From the NCBI GenBank assembly GCA_964511535.1, contig CAZEFW010000038.1, positions 1 through 58,072 of the forward strand: a DNA stretch of 58,072 nucleotides, read 5' to 3'. The DNA is from CAZCFB01 sp964511535. GTDB taxonomy: Bacteria > Myxococcota_A > Polyangia > GCA-2747355 > CAZCFB01. Made by a program: the position numbers and the translations under genes. This document shows, one piece after another, positions 32,270-40,526 of this stretch. The notes beneath the pieces are model-generated. The model had not been told where the DNA came from. It searched no databases and saw nothing but the letters and a program-made list of their open reading frames with translations. The first letter of the stretch is position 1. Every line of letters starts with the position of its first letter.

Positions 32270-33442
32270 ATGGATAGTGCGCGAATCGTCGTACCGGGCG
32301 GCCTGCTGGCTGCGGCCATCATGGCGCTGGCCGGCTGCACCGCGCTGACGGACCTGAACGAGCTGCGGGGCACGGGCGGCGACGCGTCGCTGGCGGACAT
32401 GGCCACCGATGGCCCCGACATGGACGGGAAAGGGCCCGATGGCAAGGCGCTGGACGACAAGGCCATAGACCTGCTCAAGGTGGACTTGCCCCGGCAAGAC
32501 GCAAAAGCGTCCGACGGCACGGCGCTGGACCAGAAGGTCATGGACCTGGCCGCCCTGGACAAGGCGGCGCCGGACCAGAACCCCGTGGACCAGGCGCTCC
32601 CGGACAAGGCGCTGCCCGACCAGCTGGTGCCCGACCTGCTCGTGCCGGACTCAAAGGTTACGCCCTCCCCTGACCTGCCCGTCACCACCAATATCGTCCA
32701 CGTGGACGCCTCGTCTGCGCACACCTCCCTCCCTTGCGGCAAGACCCAGATCAACGCATGCAAGACCATCACCAACGGGCTGATCATGGCAAACGCGGGC
32801 GACACGATCCTGGTCAAGTCGGGTAACTATTTCGCCAACGAGGCCTTCCCGCTGACCCTCAAGGCGGGCGTGACCATCGAGTCGGTGAATGGCGCGCTCA
32901 AGACAAAGATTACGAGCACGCCGCCCATCATCAGCTGCGGCACCAAGGGCGCCAACATCAAGGGGGCCAAGATGGTGGGGTTTCGATTGATCGCCACCAC
33001 CAAGGCAGGGCCCGCCATAAAGTGCGCCCATATCATCGGGAAGCCACACCTCGAGTCCATTGAGCTTCAGGGGGCCGGTGTCCTGGTGGAGAAGGCCGCC
33101 GTGAAGCTCATCAAGACGAAGTGCATCAACATCACTGGAGACTGCTTGACGTTCATGGACAACAAGACGCTGCCCGACATCTCCCATGTGCGCCTGGGGC
33201 TGCTGTCGGCCTCGGATAGCTGCGTGAGGATCAAAAAGGACGGCAAGGTGGACCTGGGCAAGGCGGGGGATCCGGGGCTGAACAAGATGGTCGCCTGCTC
33301 CAAGGCGAGCCTGTGCCACGAAGCGAACACCGTGGTCGACGCCTCGGGGAACACGTGGAAGAGCATCACGCCGTTGAAATGCGGCGTGTGCGACGGCACC
33401 TGCGCCATCGGCGTCACCGGCACCGGCACGGTGAAACAATGA
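32270..33442 (+). CDS. Lipoprotein with Asp-Pro spacer and DUF1565-like beta-helix domain
   Basis: A 390-residue lipoprotein (LAGC, Cys23). Residues about 40-130 are a low-complexity spacer of degenerate PDxxx pentads (PDQLV, PDKAL and similar). Residues about 140-385 resemble the DUF1565 right-handed beta-helix: HVDASSAHTSLPCG, then AGDTILVKSGNYF and repeated Ile/Val-rich turns. This suggests a surface carbohydrate- or polymer-interacting protein carried on a long stalk. It is the first gene of an operon; its stop overlaps the start of the TPR gene (ATGA). Confidence 0.75.
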   Translation: MDSARIVVPGGLLAAAIMALAGCTALTDLNELRGTGGDASLADMATDGPDMDGKGPDGKALDDKAIDLLKVDLPRQDAKASDGTALDQKVMDLAALDKAAPDQNPVDQALPDKALPDQLVPDLLVPDSKVTPSPDLPVTTNIVHVDASSAHTSLPCGKTQINACKTITNGLIMANAGDTILVKSGNYFANEAFPLTLKAGVTIESVNGALKTKITSTPPIISCGTKGANIKGAKMVGFRLIATTKAGPAIKCAHIIGKPHLESIELQGAGVLVEKAAVKLIKTKCINITGDCLTFMDNKTLPDISHVRLGLLSASDSCVRIKKDGKVDLGKAGDPGLNKMVACSKASLCHEANTVVDASGNTWKSITPLKCGVCDGTCAIGVTGTGTVKQ

Positions 33443-34254
33443 CGCGCGCCATGGTCCTGACCATCGCCCTGCTGCTGCCGCTGGCCGCTGCGGCCAAACC
33501 GCAGGTGGAGAAGGCCAAGATCCATTACCAGGCCGGCTCCTCGTTTTACGACAAGGGCATGTATGACGCCGCGCTCGAGCAGTTCGAGAAGGCCTACGGC
33601 GTGGCCCCCACCCCGGCGCTGCTCTACAACATGGCCATGTGCCACGAGAAGCTGGGGAACCTGCGCAAGGCCGCCGAGCTGCTGCGCAAGTTCGAGATCT
33701 CGCTGCCCTTCAACAAGCAGCGGGAGGAGGTGGCCCGGAAGGCGAAGGAGCTGGAGGCGAAGCTGCCGGCGAAGCCGGCGCCCAGGCCAGCGCCGAAGCC
33801 TCAGCCGCAGCTGCAGCCTCAGCCTCAGCCCAAGCCTCAGCCTCAGCTTCAGCCTCAGCCTCAGCTTCAGCCTCAGCCTCAGCCTCAGCCTGATCCCGGG
33901 TCGGACGGCGAGGCGCGCTCTGGCCGTCTGTGGACCTGGGTCGCCGCGGGCGCGGCGGGTGCCTTTGGCGTCGCGGCCCTGGGCCTCGGTGTCTCGGTCA
34001 ACATGGACCACGCCGACCTCGCTGACTCCTGCGGCAAGACGCCCCAGGGGTGTCCCGACGACGAGATCGACAGCGTCGGCGCGCGCGCCCTGGCCACCGA
34101 CGTGATGATCGGCCTGGCCGCGGGGGCCGCGGTGGCCGCGGTGGTGCTCTTCTTCGTGGAGGGCGGCGGCGACGACGACGAGCCGGCGTCCACCACCGCC
34201 TGGGTCAGCCCCACTCCCAACGGGGGCGCGCTCGGTATCAGCACCCGCTTCTGA
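33439..34254 (+). CDS. TPR protein with PQ-repeat linker and two membrane segments
   Basis: A 271-residue protein. It has a signal-like N terminus ending AAAAK, one or two TPR-like motifs (AGSSFYDKGMYDAALEQFEKAYG and following, residues 32-85), a coiled-coil stretch, and a Pro-Gln repeat at 121-151 encoded by CCTCAG-type hexamers. Two hydrophobic segments (about 164-187 and 215-237) flank a small loop with a Cys pair. The layout is that of envelope TPR proteins with TonB-like PQ spacers. It overlaps the upstream lipoprotein gene by 4 nt and the downstream SIR2 gene by 1 nt, so translational coupling is likely. Confidence 0.75.
   Translation: MTRAMVLTIALLLPLAAAAKPQVEKAKIHYQAGSSFYDKGMYDAALEQFEKAYGVAPTPALLYNMAMCHEKLGNLRKAAELLRKFEISLPFNKQREEVARKAKELEAKLPAKPAPRPAPKPQPQLQPQPQPKPQPQLQPQPQLQPQPQPQPDPGSDGEARSGRLWTWVAAGAAGAFGVAALGLGVSVNMDHADLADSCGKTPQGCPDDEIDSVGARALATDVMIGLAAGAAVAAVVLFFVEGGGDDDEPASTTAWVSPTPNGGALGISTRF
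33799..33891 (+). repeat. In-frame CCTCAG-type hexamer repeat (Pro-Gln linker)
   Basis: About 15 degenerate CCTCAG/CTTCAG/CCCAAG hexamers in frame encode the PQ/LQ/PK linker of the TPR protein. In-frame copy changes would only alter linker length. Confidence 0.75.
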
Positions 34255-35798
34255 TGAAACGGCACGCCACGCCGGGGCACCTGTTCGTCCTGCGCGGGGA
34301 CCTGCGCAACCTGGCCTGCGACGCCTGGCTGCTGCCCTGCGACAGCACCCTGTTCGTCGAGCCGTACTGGTTCCGCGGCCTGGAGGTGGACCGCGCGGAT
34401 CTGCCCACGGCGTGGCCTGACGGCGCCACCGACGGCGTGGCCCGGGCCGCGGGCTGGCCGGTGGACCGACCGCCGCCCTACTTCACCGACGTGGTCAGCG
34501 GTCCCCGCGGGGTGGCGCGGCACCTCGAGGCCACCACCCGCTTCGTGGAGCATGTCCTCGATCACGGAGAGGCCCACTTGCCCCGGCGCGCCCGGCCTCT
34601 TTTGGCCGTACCCATGGTGGGCACCGGCCGCGCTGGCTCCCGGCGCCGCGCCGGCGAGGTGGCCAACGTGCTGCTGCCGCACCTGCAAGACCTGGCCGCC
34701 AGCCACGGCGTGGACATCGCCCTGGTGTGCTACGACGCCGACGCCTACGCCGCGGCCCAGGCCGCCCGCAGAGCCGCCGAGGGCACCCGCTGGCGTGGCC
34801 TCCACCCGACGCACATCGAGACCGCGTCCGCCCTGGCCGCGCGAGCCCGCGCCGGCAGGCTGGTGCTCTTCCTCGGCGCCGGCGTGAGCATGGGCGCCGG
34901 GCTGCCCGACTGGAAGGGCCTGCTCGCCGCCCTGAGCGGCCGCGCCGCGCTGGAGGACCCGGACGGAGAGCTGGGGCGCCTGGCCTACCTCGACCAGGCC
35001 GAGGCGCTGCGCAAGGCCCTGGGCGACAGCGAGCGCCTTGGGCAGGCGGTGCGCGAGGTGGTGGACGAGCACCCGTGCCACTCGCTGGGCCACGCCCTGC
35101 TGGCCGCCCTGCCCGTCACCGAGGCGGTGACCACCAACTACGATCGCCTGTTCGAGCAGGCCTGGGCCGACGCCGGCGCCGACGCGGCGGTGCTGCCCTA
35201 CGACCCGAGCGGGGGCCGGGAGCGCTGGCTGCTCAAGATGCACGGCTGCGTCCGCCGGCCGTCAGACATCGTGCTCAGCCGCCGCCACTACCTGCGCTAC
35301 GAGGAGCGGCGCGCGGCGCTCACCGGCATCGTCCAGGCCATGCTCATCACCAAGCACATGCTCTTCGTCGGCTTCTCGCTGCAGGACGACAACTTCCACC
35401 GCATCGCGGACGCCGTGCGCCGGGCGCTGCAGCCGCCGGAGGAGGAGGGGCGCAAGGGCGTGTTCGGCACCGGGCTGACCCTGTTCCGCAGCCCGCTGTT
35501 CGAGAGCCTGTGGGAGGGCGAGATGCGGCTCTGCCCCATGCACCCCGACGAGACCAGCGGTGACGCCCCCGCCGCCGCGCGCACCGTGGACATCATGCTC
35601 GATCGCGTCGCCTACCTCACCGCCGGCACGGACCACCTGATGGATCCGCGCTTCCTGCCGCTGCTCAACGAGGCGGAGGTGGACCTGCGAGACGCGCTGC
35701 TGCGGCTCGCCCGCGCCCGGGAAGACGCCGGCGGCGTGTCGGGCTGGGACCGCGTGGACGCCCTGCTCCGGGCCCACGGCTGGCGGCCCCGGCGCTAA
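34254..35798 (+). CDS. SIR2-family protein with N-terminal macro-like domain (putative NADase effector)
   Basis: A 514-residue fusion. Residues about 9-172 follow a macrodomain pattern: LRGDLRNLACDAW with GD at 15-16, VPMVGTG at 119-125, and a final VDIALVCYDADAYAAA strand-helix. Residues about 200-395 form a SIR2 domain: FLGAGVSMGAGLPDW (GAG 208-210), TTNYD at 293-297, the HG motif with H330, LSRRHYLRYE, and GFSLQDD with D378. These are the features of bacterial NAD-cleaving SIR2 effectors; zinc-finger deacetylase cysteines are absent. The remaining ~120 residues are helical and unassigned. The ATG overlaps the upstream stop by 1 nt. The macro assignment is by eye only. Confidence 0.82.
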   Translation: MKRHATPGHLFVLRGDLRNLACDAWLLPCDSTLFVEPYWFRGLEVDRADLPTAWPDGATDGVARAAGWPVDRPPPYFTDVVSGPRGVARHLEATTRFVEHVLDHGEAHLPRRARPLLAVPMVGTGRAGSRRRAGEVANVLLPHLQDLAASHGVDIALVCYDADAYAAAQAARRAAEGTRWRGLHPTHIETASALAARARAGRLVLFLGAGVSMGAGLPDWKGLLAALSGRAALEDPDGELGRLAYLDQAEALRKALGDSERLGQAVREVVDEHPCHSLGHALLAALPVTEAVTTNYDRLFEQAWADAGADAAVLPYDPSGGRERWLLKMHGCVRRPSDIVLSRRHYLRYEERRAALTGIVQAMLITKHMLFVGFSLQDDNFHRIADAVRRALQPPEEEGRKGVFGTGLTLFRSPLFESLWEGEMRLCPMHPDETSGDAPAAARTVDIMLDRVAYLTAGTDHLMDPRFLPLLNEAEVDLRDALLRLARAREDAGGVSGWDRVDALLRAHGWRPRR

Positions 35799-37291
35799 TC
35801 CCCGGCGGTGTTCCGACGCACGAAGTTATGGAAGTGCCAGTACTGGCCGAGGATGTCGATCACGGCCGGCAGCAGCAGGGGGCGCTCCTTGAGGGTGCGC
35901 TTGAGGGTCGCGCGAAACATGCGGAACGCGTCAGGGGTGAAGCTCGCCCGGGCGAACTCCAGCAGGCTGGCGGTCTGGTTGAAGAAGTCCGAGGGCGGGC
36001 CCCCGGCCGGCTCCGGCAGGTGCTCCACCCGCTCCACCCAGGACTGAAGCCGCGCGCCGAAGACTTCCGGCGAGTAGACCCGGGCCAGGAAGTCGAGGTT
36101 CCCCTGCCGCAGGGTGTCCCCCTCGAAGTTCTGGTAGACCATGTTGCTCGACAGCTGCCACTCCCCGGAGAACTCCGCCGCCGCCAGCCTGCCCTGGGCT
36201 TCCAGCGCCCGGTGCAGCGGGGTGCCAGGCGGTGCGTTGAGCAGGCTCGAGGCAACGATGGGCGCCGCGCTCTGCTGGATGAACCGCTCCAGCTCCTCGA
36301 AGACCCCCTCGTCGTCGGCGTCGAAGCCGACGATGATGCCGAGGAACGGCACCAGCCCGTGGCGCACGATGCGCCGCAGCCGCTCCGCCGGATCCGCCTC
36401 CAGGTTCTGCACCTTGCTCACCTGTCGCAGCCCCTCCTCGCGCAGGCTCTCCAGCCCGAGGAACAGGAACCGGAAGCCGGCCTCCGCCATGAGCGCCAGC
36501 ACCTCGTCGTGGTCAGCGACCTGCATGGTGGCCTGAGTGGAGAAGGTCACGGGCCGCTCTCGTCCGCGGTTCCAGCGCGCCAGCGCCCGCAGCAGCTCAA
36601 CGGTGCGGCGGGGGTTGGCCACGAAGTTGTCGTCCGACAGGGTGACGCCCCGGAAGCCGAGCGCGGAGGCGGCCTCCACCTCGTGGAGCACCTGGGCGAT
36701 GGTCTTGGTCCGGTAGCGCCGGCCCACGTACTGCACCACGTCACAGAAATCGCACCGGTTGGGGCAGCCGCGGCTGGTCTGCACCCCCACTTGCACGTAG
36801 TCCTCGGGAGCGCAGATGGACCAGTCGGGCGCCGGGCTGCGCGTGAGGTCCACACGCTCCGGCTGACGGTAGGTCGCGCGCGCCTTTCCCCGGGGCCACT
36901 GCTCCAGGAACTCGGGCCAGGTGTGCTCCGCCTCGCCGATGAAGTGGTGGTCGGCCATGCGCCCGGCGCGCTCCGGCTCCAGGGTGGCGAAGGGCCCCCC
37001 AAGCGCCACGGGGATCCCCCGCGCCCGGAAGCCATCGCAGAGCGCCTGGATGCGCGGCGCGTCCGCGGTCATGCCCGTGACCGCGGCCAGATCACACGGC
37101 TGGTCAAATGCCACCGGGCCCACGGCCTCGTCGCACAGGGTGTACTGCACGTCGGCCCCGGGCGGCGTCAGGGCGGCCAGGGTAGCCAGCGCGGGGTTCG
37201 GCATCAGCGCCCGGGCGCCGAAGAACCCTGGCACGCCGTCCAGGGACCAGATGCTGCGGGAGCTGCCCGGGTTGACCAGCAGGACCCGCAC
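35795..37291 (-). CDS. B12-binding-domain radical SAM protein (DUF4070-like C terminus)
   Basis: A 498-residue enzyme. An N-terminal Rossmann-like cobalamin-binding domain (VLLVNPGS to about residue 140) precedes the radical SAM core with C176-x3-C180-x2-C183 (GCPNRCDFC). GVTLSDDNFVANP and FLGLES are typical of the B12-radical SAM group whose C terminus matches DUF4070. These enzymes carry out methylations or C-C rearrangements on unactivated carbons; the substrate is unknown. The GTG start lies 2 nt after the kinase stop, so it belongs to the same operon. It overlaps the convergent SIR2 gene end by 4 nt. Confidence 0.87.
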   Translation of the reverse strand: MRVLLVNPGSSRSIWSLDGVPGFFGARALMPNPALATLAALTPPGADVQYTLCDEAVGPVAFDQPCDLAAVTGMTADAPRIQALCDGFRARGIPVALGGPFATLEPERAGRMADHHFIGEAEHTWPEFLEQWPRGKARATYRQPERVDLTRSPAPDWSICAPEDYVQVGVQTSRGCPNRCDFCDVVQYVGRRYRTKTIAQVLHEVEAASALGFRGVTLSDDNFVANPRRTVELLRALARWNRGRERPVTFSTQATMQVADHDEVLALMAEAGFRFLFLGLESLREEGLRQVSKVQNLEADPAERLRRIVRHGLVPFLGIIVGFDADDEGVFEELERFIQQSAAPIVASSLLNAPPGTPLHRALEAQGRLAAAEFSGEWQLSSNMVYQNFEGDTLRQGNLDFLARVYSPEVFGARLQSWVERVEHLPEPAGGPPSDFFNQTASLLEFARASFTPDAFRMFRATLKRTLKERPLLLPAVIDILGQYWHFHNFVRRNTAGD

Positions 37292-37293
37292 GG

Positions 37294-39438
37294 TCAGCCC
37301 CAGAGGTCCAGGTTGCTCCTGCCGAGGCACTTCATGCGCACCCGCTCCAGGTCGGCGGCCAGCGCCTTGCACGACGCGTGGCGCCCCTCGGGCTCCTTGT
37401 TCAGCAGGCGCAGGATGACCCGCTCCAGCTCCTCGGGCATGTCAGGGTTCAGCTCCCGTGGCGGCATCGGCTTGGACATGAGCTGCATCTGGTACACCGC
37501 GCGGATCTCCTCGTGCCAGAACGGCAGCCGCCCCGTGAACAGCTCGTAGGCCATGATGCCCACGCTGTAGATGTCCGCCGAGGGACCCACCGCGCTGAAG
37601 TTCTGGATCTGCTCCGGCGCCATGTACTGCGGCGTGCCGGCGATGCGCCCGGCCACCGTCATCCCCTTGGTGAGGGTGTTCTTGGCGATGCCGAAGTCCA
37701 TCACCTTCACCTCGCCGTCGTCGGTGATGAACAGGTTCTCCGGCTTCATGTCCCGGTGCACCACGCCGCGGTTGTGGGCCGACTCCAGCCCCTCGCAGGC
37801 CTGGATCAGGTAGCCGAGCCCCTCGTTGAAGTCCATCGGCTCGCCCGCCAGCAGCTCGTTGAGCGGGTGCCCCACCAGCAGCTCCATGCTGATGAACAGG
37901 TGCCCCATGTGCAGGCCGATGTCGTACAGCTTCAGCACGTTCCGGTGGGTGATCTGGCGGTTCAGCTTCAGCTCGAGCTTGAACCGTGCCATGCACTCCT
38001 CCTGCACCTCCTTGTCCGGCAAGTGCAGGAAGAACACCTTCAGCGCGATCTCCTCCTCCAGGTCCAGGTCGGTGGCGCGATACACCACCGCCATGCCTCC
38101 CTGCCCGATCTTGCCCACCAGCTTGTAGCGGTCGGCGATGATGCCGCCCACCTCGAAGTCATCTCTCACGTCCCGCTGTTCGGGCTCCGCCGCGGCGAGG
38201 CGGGTGTCCACCGCGCTGTCTCTGCGCTTGAGCTCACCCCGGGGCTGGGTGCCGGCCATGCTGTCGACCTCGGCTGGCCGCGCGGCATCGCTCACCTCCG
38301 CGGCGCGCGTCTCGGCCGTCCCGGTATCCCGGGTCGGGAGCTCGGCGGGCAGCGGCGTGGGATCGTCCAGGTCCGGCAGGGGAGGCAGCCCGGGCAAGGC
38401 CATCTCCTCGGGCGTGGCCGGCACGGGCGTCTTGTTGCGCAGGAACGCCTCCTGCTCCTGGCGGATCTTGTCCATCTGCTCGGGCCGCATGCGCGTCTGG
38501 CTCTCCAGCCGCTCCAGGAGCTCGCCCGCGTCGCGGTACCCGCTGGCGCGCTCCATGATCTTGCGCAGCGCCTCCTTGGCGTTCTCCACCAGGTCATGCT
38601 TCTCGAACAGCTTGGCCAGCAGGTAGAACGTCTCCACCTCGGCCTTGACCTGGGGCCCCGCCTTGACGAACGGGGCCAGGAAGGACTCCAGCTTGAAGCT
38701 CATCTGGTTGGCGTAGGTGGCCAGCCGCACGGCGTAGGCAGCGGCGGTGCGGTAGCGCGGGTGGTTCGACGGCACCCAGGTCACGGCGTTGATGCCCCGC
38801 TCGGCGTCGCCAGCCTCCAGGTAGCAGACCGTGGCCTCGAAGTGCAGCCCCGCCTCCTCGAACACCTTCCCCGCCTCCCCCAGGCGGCCGAGCTTGCGCA
38901 GCACCCGCCCCGCCTGGTCCGGCTTGCGCAGCCGCATCCACGCCTTGGCCGCAAGCTCCAGCTTGCCCTCCGCCTCCAGCTGCCGGGCTGAGCCCTCCGA
39001 CACCTTCTCCGACATGCCCACCCGCCCGGTGGGGGACGCGGCCACGCGCCGCCCCTCCTGGCCTCCCCGGCGCAGCCGCTCCGCCCCGACCATGTCCCCG
39101 CTGCGCTCCAGCACCTCCGCCGCCCGCTCGCGCCGCCCGATGGCCACCATCACCTGGGCCGCGCGGCGCGGCTCCCCCGCCTTGGCCAGGTAGGTCGCGG
39201 CGACGAACACCTGCTTCTTGCGGGCGCCGTCGAGGAACTCCAACTCCCGGGCCGGCGTGTTGATGCTGTTCAGGATGATGTCACCGGCGTCGAGGAAGCG
39301 GCCGTTCTCGGCCAGCACCCGGGCGGACTCCATGTAGTCGCCGTGGTGCATGAAGATCCGCAGGGCGGAGTCCACCTCGCCGTCCCGCGCCAGCTCCCTG
39401 GCGCGCTGGAAGTCCCGCTTGCGGTCCCGATCGGCCAT
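37294..39438 (-). CDS. Ser/Thr protein kinase with N-terminal TPR-like region
   Basis: A 714-residue Hanks-type kinase. Residues 1-310 are helical repeat (TPR-like) sequence, about 335-425 is a disordered Pro/Asp/Glu-rich linker, and 438-705 is the kinase: GKIGQGGMAVVY loop, K467 in IALKVFF, HRD at 561-563 (HRDMKPEN), DFG at 581-583 and GTPQYMAPEQ. All catalytic residues are present. No transmembrane segment is seen, unlike PknB. It lies 2 nt downstream of the PilT-like gene and upstream of the radical SAM gene, so it may regulate the motility ATPases. Confidence 0.92.
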   Translation of the reverse strand: MADRDRKRDFQRARELARDGEVDSALRIFMHHGDYMESARVLAENGRFLDAGDIILNSINTPARELEFLDGARKKQVFVAATYLAKAGEPRRAAQVMVAIGRRERAAEVLERSGDMVGAERLRRGGQEGRRVAASPTGRVGMSEKVSEGSARQLEAEGKLELAAKAWMRLRKPDQAGRVLRKLGRLGEAGKVFEEAGLHFEATVCYLEAGDAERGINAVTWVPSNHPRYRTAAAYAVRLATYANQMSFKLESFLAPFVKAGPQVKAEVETFYLLAKLFEKHDLVENAKEALRKIMERASGYRDAGELLERLESQTRMRPEQMDKIRQEQEAFLRNKTPVPATPEEMALPGLPPLPDLDDPTPLPAELPTRDTGTAETRAAEVSDAARPAEVDSMAGTQPRGELKRRDSAVDTRLAAAEPEQRDVRDDFEVGGIIADRYKLVGKIGQGGMAVVYRATDLDLEEEIALKVFFLHLPDKEVQEECMARFKLELKLNRQITHRNVLKLYDIGLHMGHLFISMELLVGHPLNELLAGEPMDFNEGLGYLIQACEGLESAHNRGVVHRDMKPENLFITDDGEVKVMDFGIAKNTLTKGMTVAGRIAGTPQYMAPEQIQNFSAVGPSADIYSVGIMAYELFTGRLPFWHEEIRAVYQMQLMSKPMPPRELNPDMPEELERVILRLLNKEPEGRHASCKALAADLERVRMKCLGRSNLDLWG

Positions 39439-39440
39439 GG

Positions 39441-40523
39441 CTACCTGCCGTCCTCCGCAAGCTTCGCGCAGAGGCTCTCGAGGATCTCGGGGGAGGACGC
39501 GGTGCGCAGCCCCTCCTCCTTGGTGATCAGCTCGTCCCGGATGTAGTTGAACAGGCAGCGCTCGAAGCTCTGCATGCCCGACATCTCGTAGTTCTGGGAG
39601 TGCAGGTAGCCCTCGATCTGGTGCACCTTGTTGTCGCGGATCAGGTGAGACACGGCCCAGTTCTGGCGCAGGATCTCCAGCACCGCGATGCGCCCGTCCC
39701 CGGAGGCGCGCTTGCACAGGCGCTGGGCCACGACGCCGCGCAGCAGCACGGACAGCACCCCGCGCATCTGCTCCCGCGAGTGTTCAGGGATGGCGTCGAT
39801 GATGCGGTGCACCGCCTTGGGCGCTGTGGAGGTGTGCAGCGTGCCGAACACCAGCACGCCGGTCTCCGCCGCTGTCAGCGCCAGGGAGATGGTCTCCAGA
39901 TCGCGCAGCTCGCCCACCACCACCACGTCCGGGGCCTCACGCAGCGCCGAGCGCAGCGCGTCCTCGAACGAGTTCGTGTGGTCCCCCACCTGGCGCTGGG
40001 TCACCACGCTGTTGATCGGCGTGTGGAGGAACTCGATGGGATCCTCGATGGTGATCACGTGCCGGTGCGAGGTGCGGTTCATCTCGTGCACCAGGGCTGC
40101 CAGGGTGGTGGTCTTGCCCGAGCCGGTGGGGCCGGTCACGAGCACCATCCCGTTCTGCAGGCGGGTCAGCTTCTTGAGCACCATCGGCAGCTGCAGCTCG
40201 TCGATGGTGGGGAGCCGGTTCGGGATGACCCGGAACACCGCGCTCAGGCCGTCGTGCTGCAGGAAGACGTTGGTGCGGAACCGCGCCACGCCCTCCAGCT
40301 CGTAGACGAAGTCGAGCTCCTTGTTCGCCTCGAACTCCTCCCGCTGCTCCCGGGTCAGCAGGCCGAAGATGAACCGCCGCGACTCGGTCTCGGACAGGGA
40401 CCGAAATGGCAGGGGCATGATGTCGTTGTTGTACCGGATCACCGGCACGTCGCCGGCGTGGAAGTGCAGGTCGCTCGCCTTCTGCTCGGCCACCAGACGG
40501 AGGAATGAGTCGATGCGCGCCAT
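39441..40523 (-). CDS. PilT/PilU-type twitching motility ATPase
   Basis: A 360-residue secretion-ATPase of PilT length. Walker A is GPTGSGKT at 131-138, the Asp box is ITIEDPIEFLH, Walker B is VVVGELRD, and the His box is GTLHTSTA. It probably powers type IV pilus retraction. It is sandwiched between the HEAT-PilT fusion (3 nt gap) and the kinase (2 nt gap). No pilin or assembly gene is in the window. Lacking a search, I cannot separate PilT from PilU. Confidence 0.92.
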   Translation of the reverse strand: MARIDSFLRLVAEQKASDLHFHAGDVPVIRYNNDIMPLPFRSLSETESRRFIFGLLTREQREEFEANKELDFVYELEGVARFRTNVFLQHDGLSAVFRVIPNRLPTIDELQLPMVLKKLTRLQNGMVLVTGPTGSGKTTTLAALVHEMNRTSHRHVITIEDPIEFLHTPINSVVTQRQVGDHTNSFEDALRSALREAPDVVVVGELRDLETISLALTAAETGVLVFGTLHTSTAPKAVHRIIDAIPEHSREQMRGVLSVLLRGVVAQRLCKRASGDGRIAVLEILRQNWAVSHLIRDNKVHQIEGYLHSQNYEMSGMQSFERCLFNYIRDELITKEEGLRTASSPEILESLCAKLAEDGR

Positions 40524-40526
40524 GGC

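Noticed and set aside
35795..37291. Hopanoid methylase (HpnP/HpnR) assignment for the B12-radical SAM protein.
   Set aside because: Domain layout is compatible, but no hopanoid gene is near and no diagnostic residue can be named by eye.
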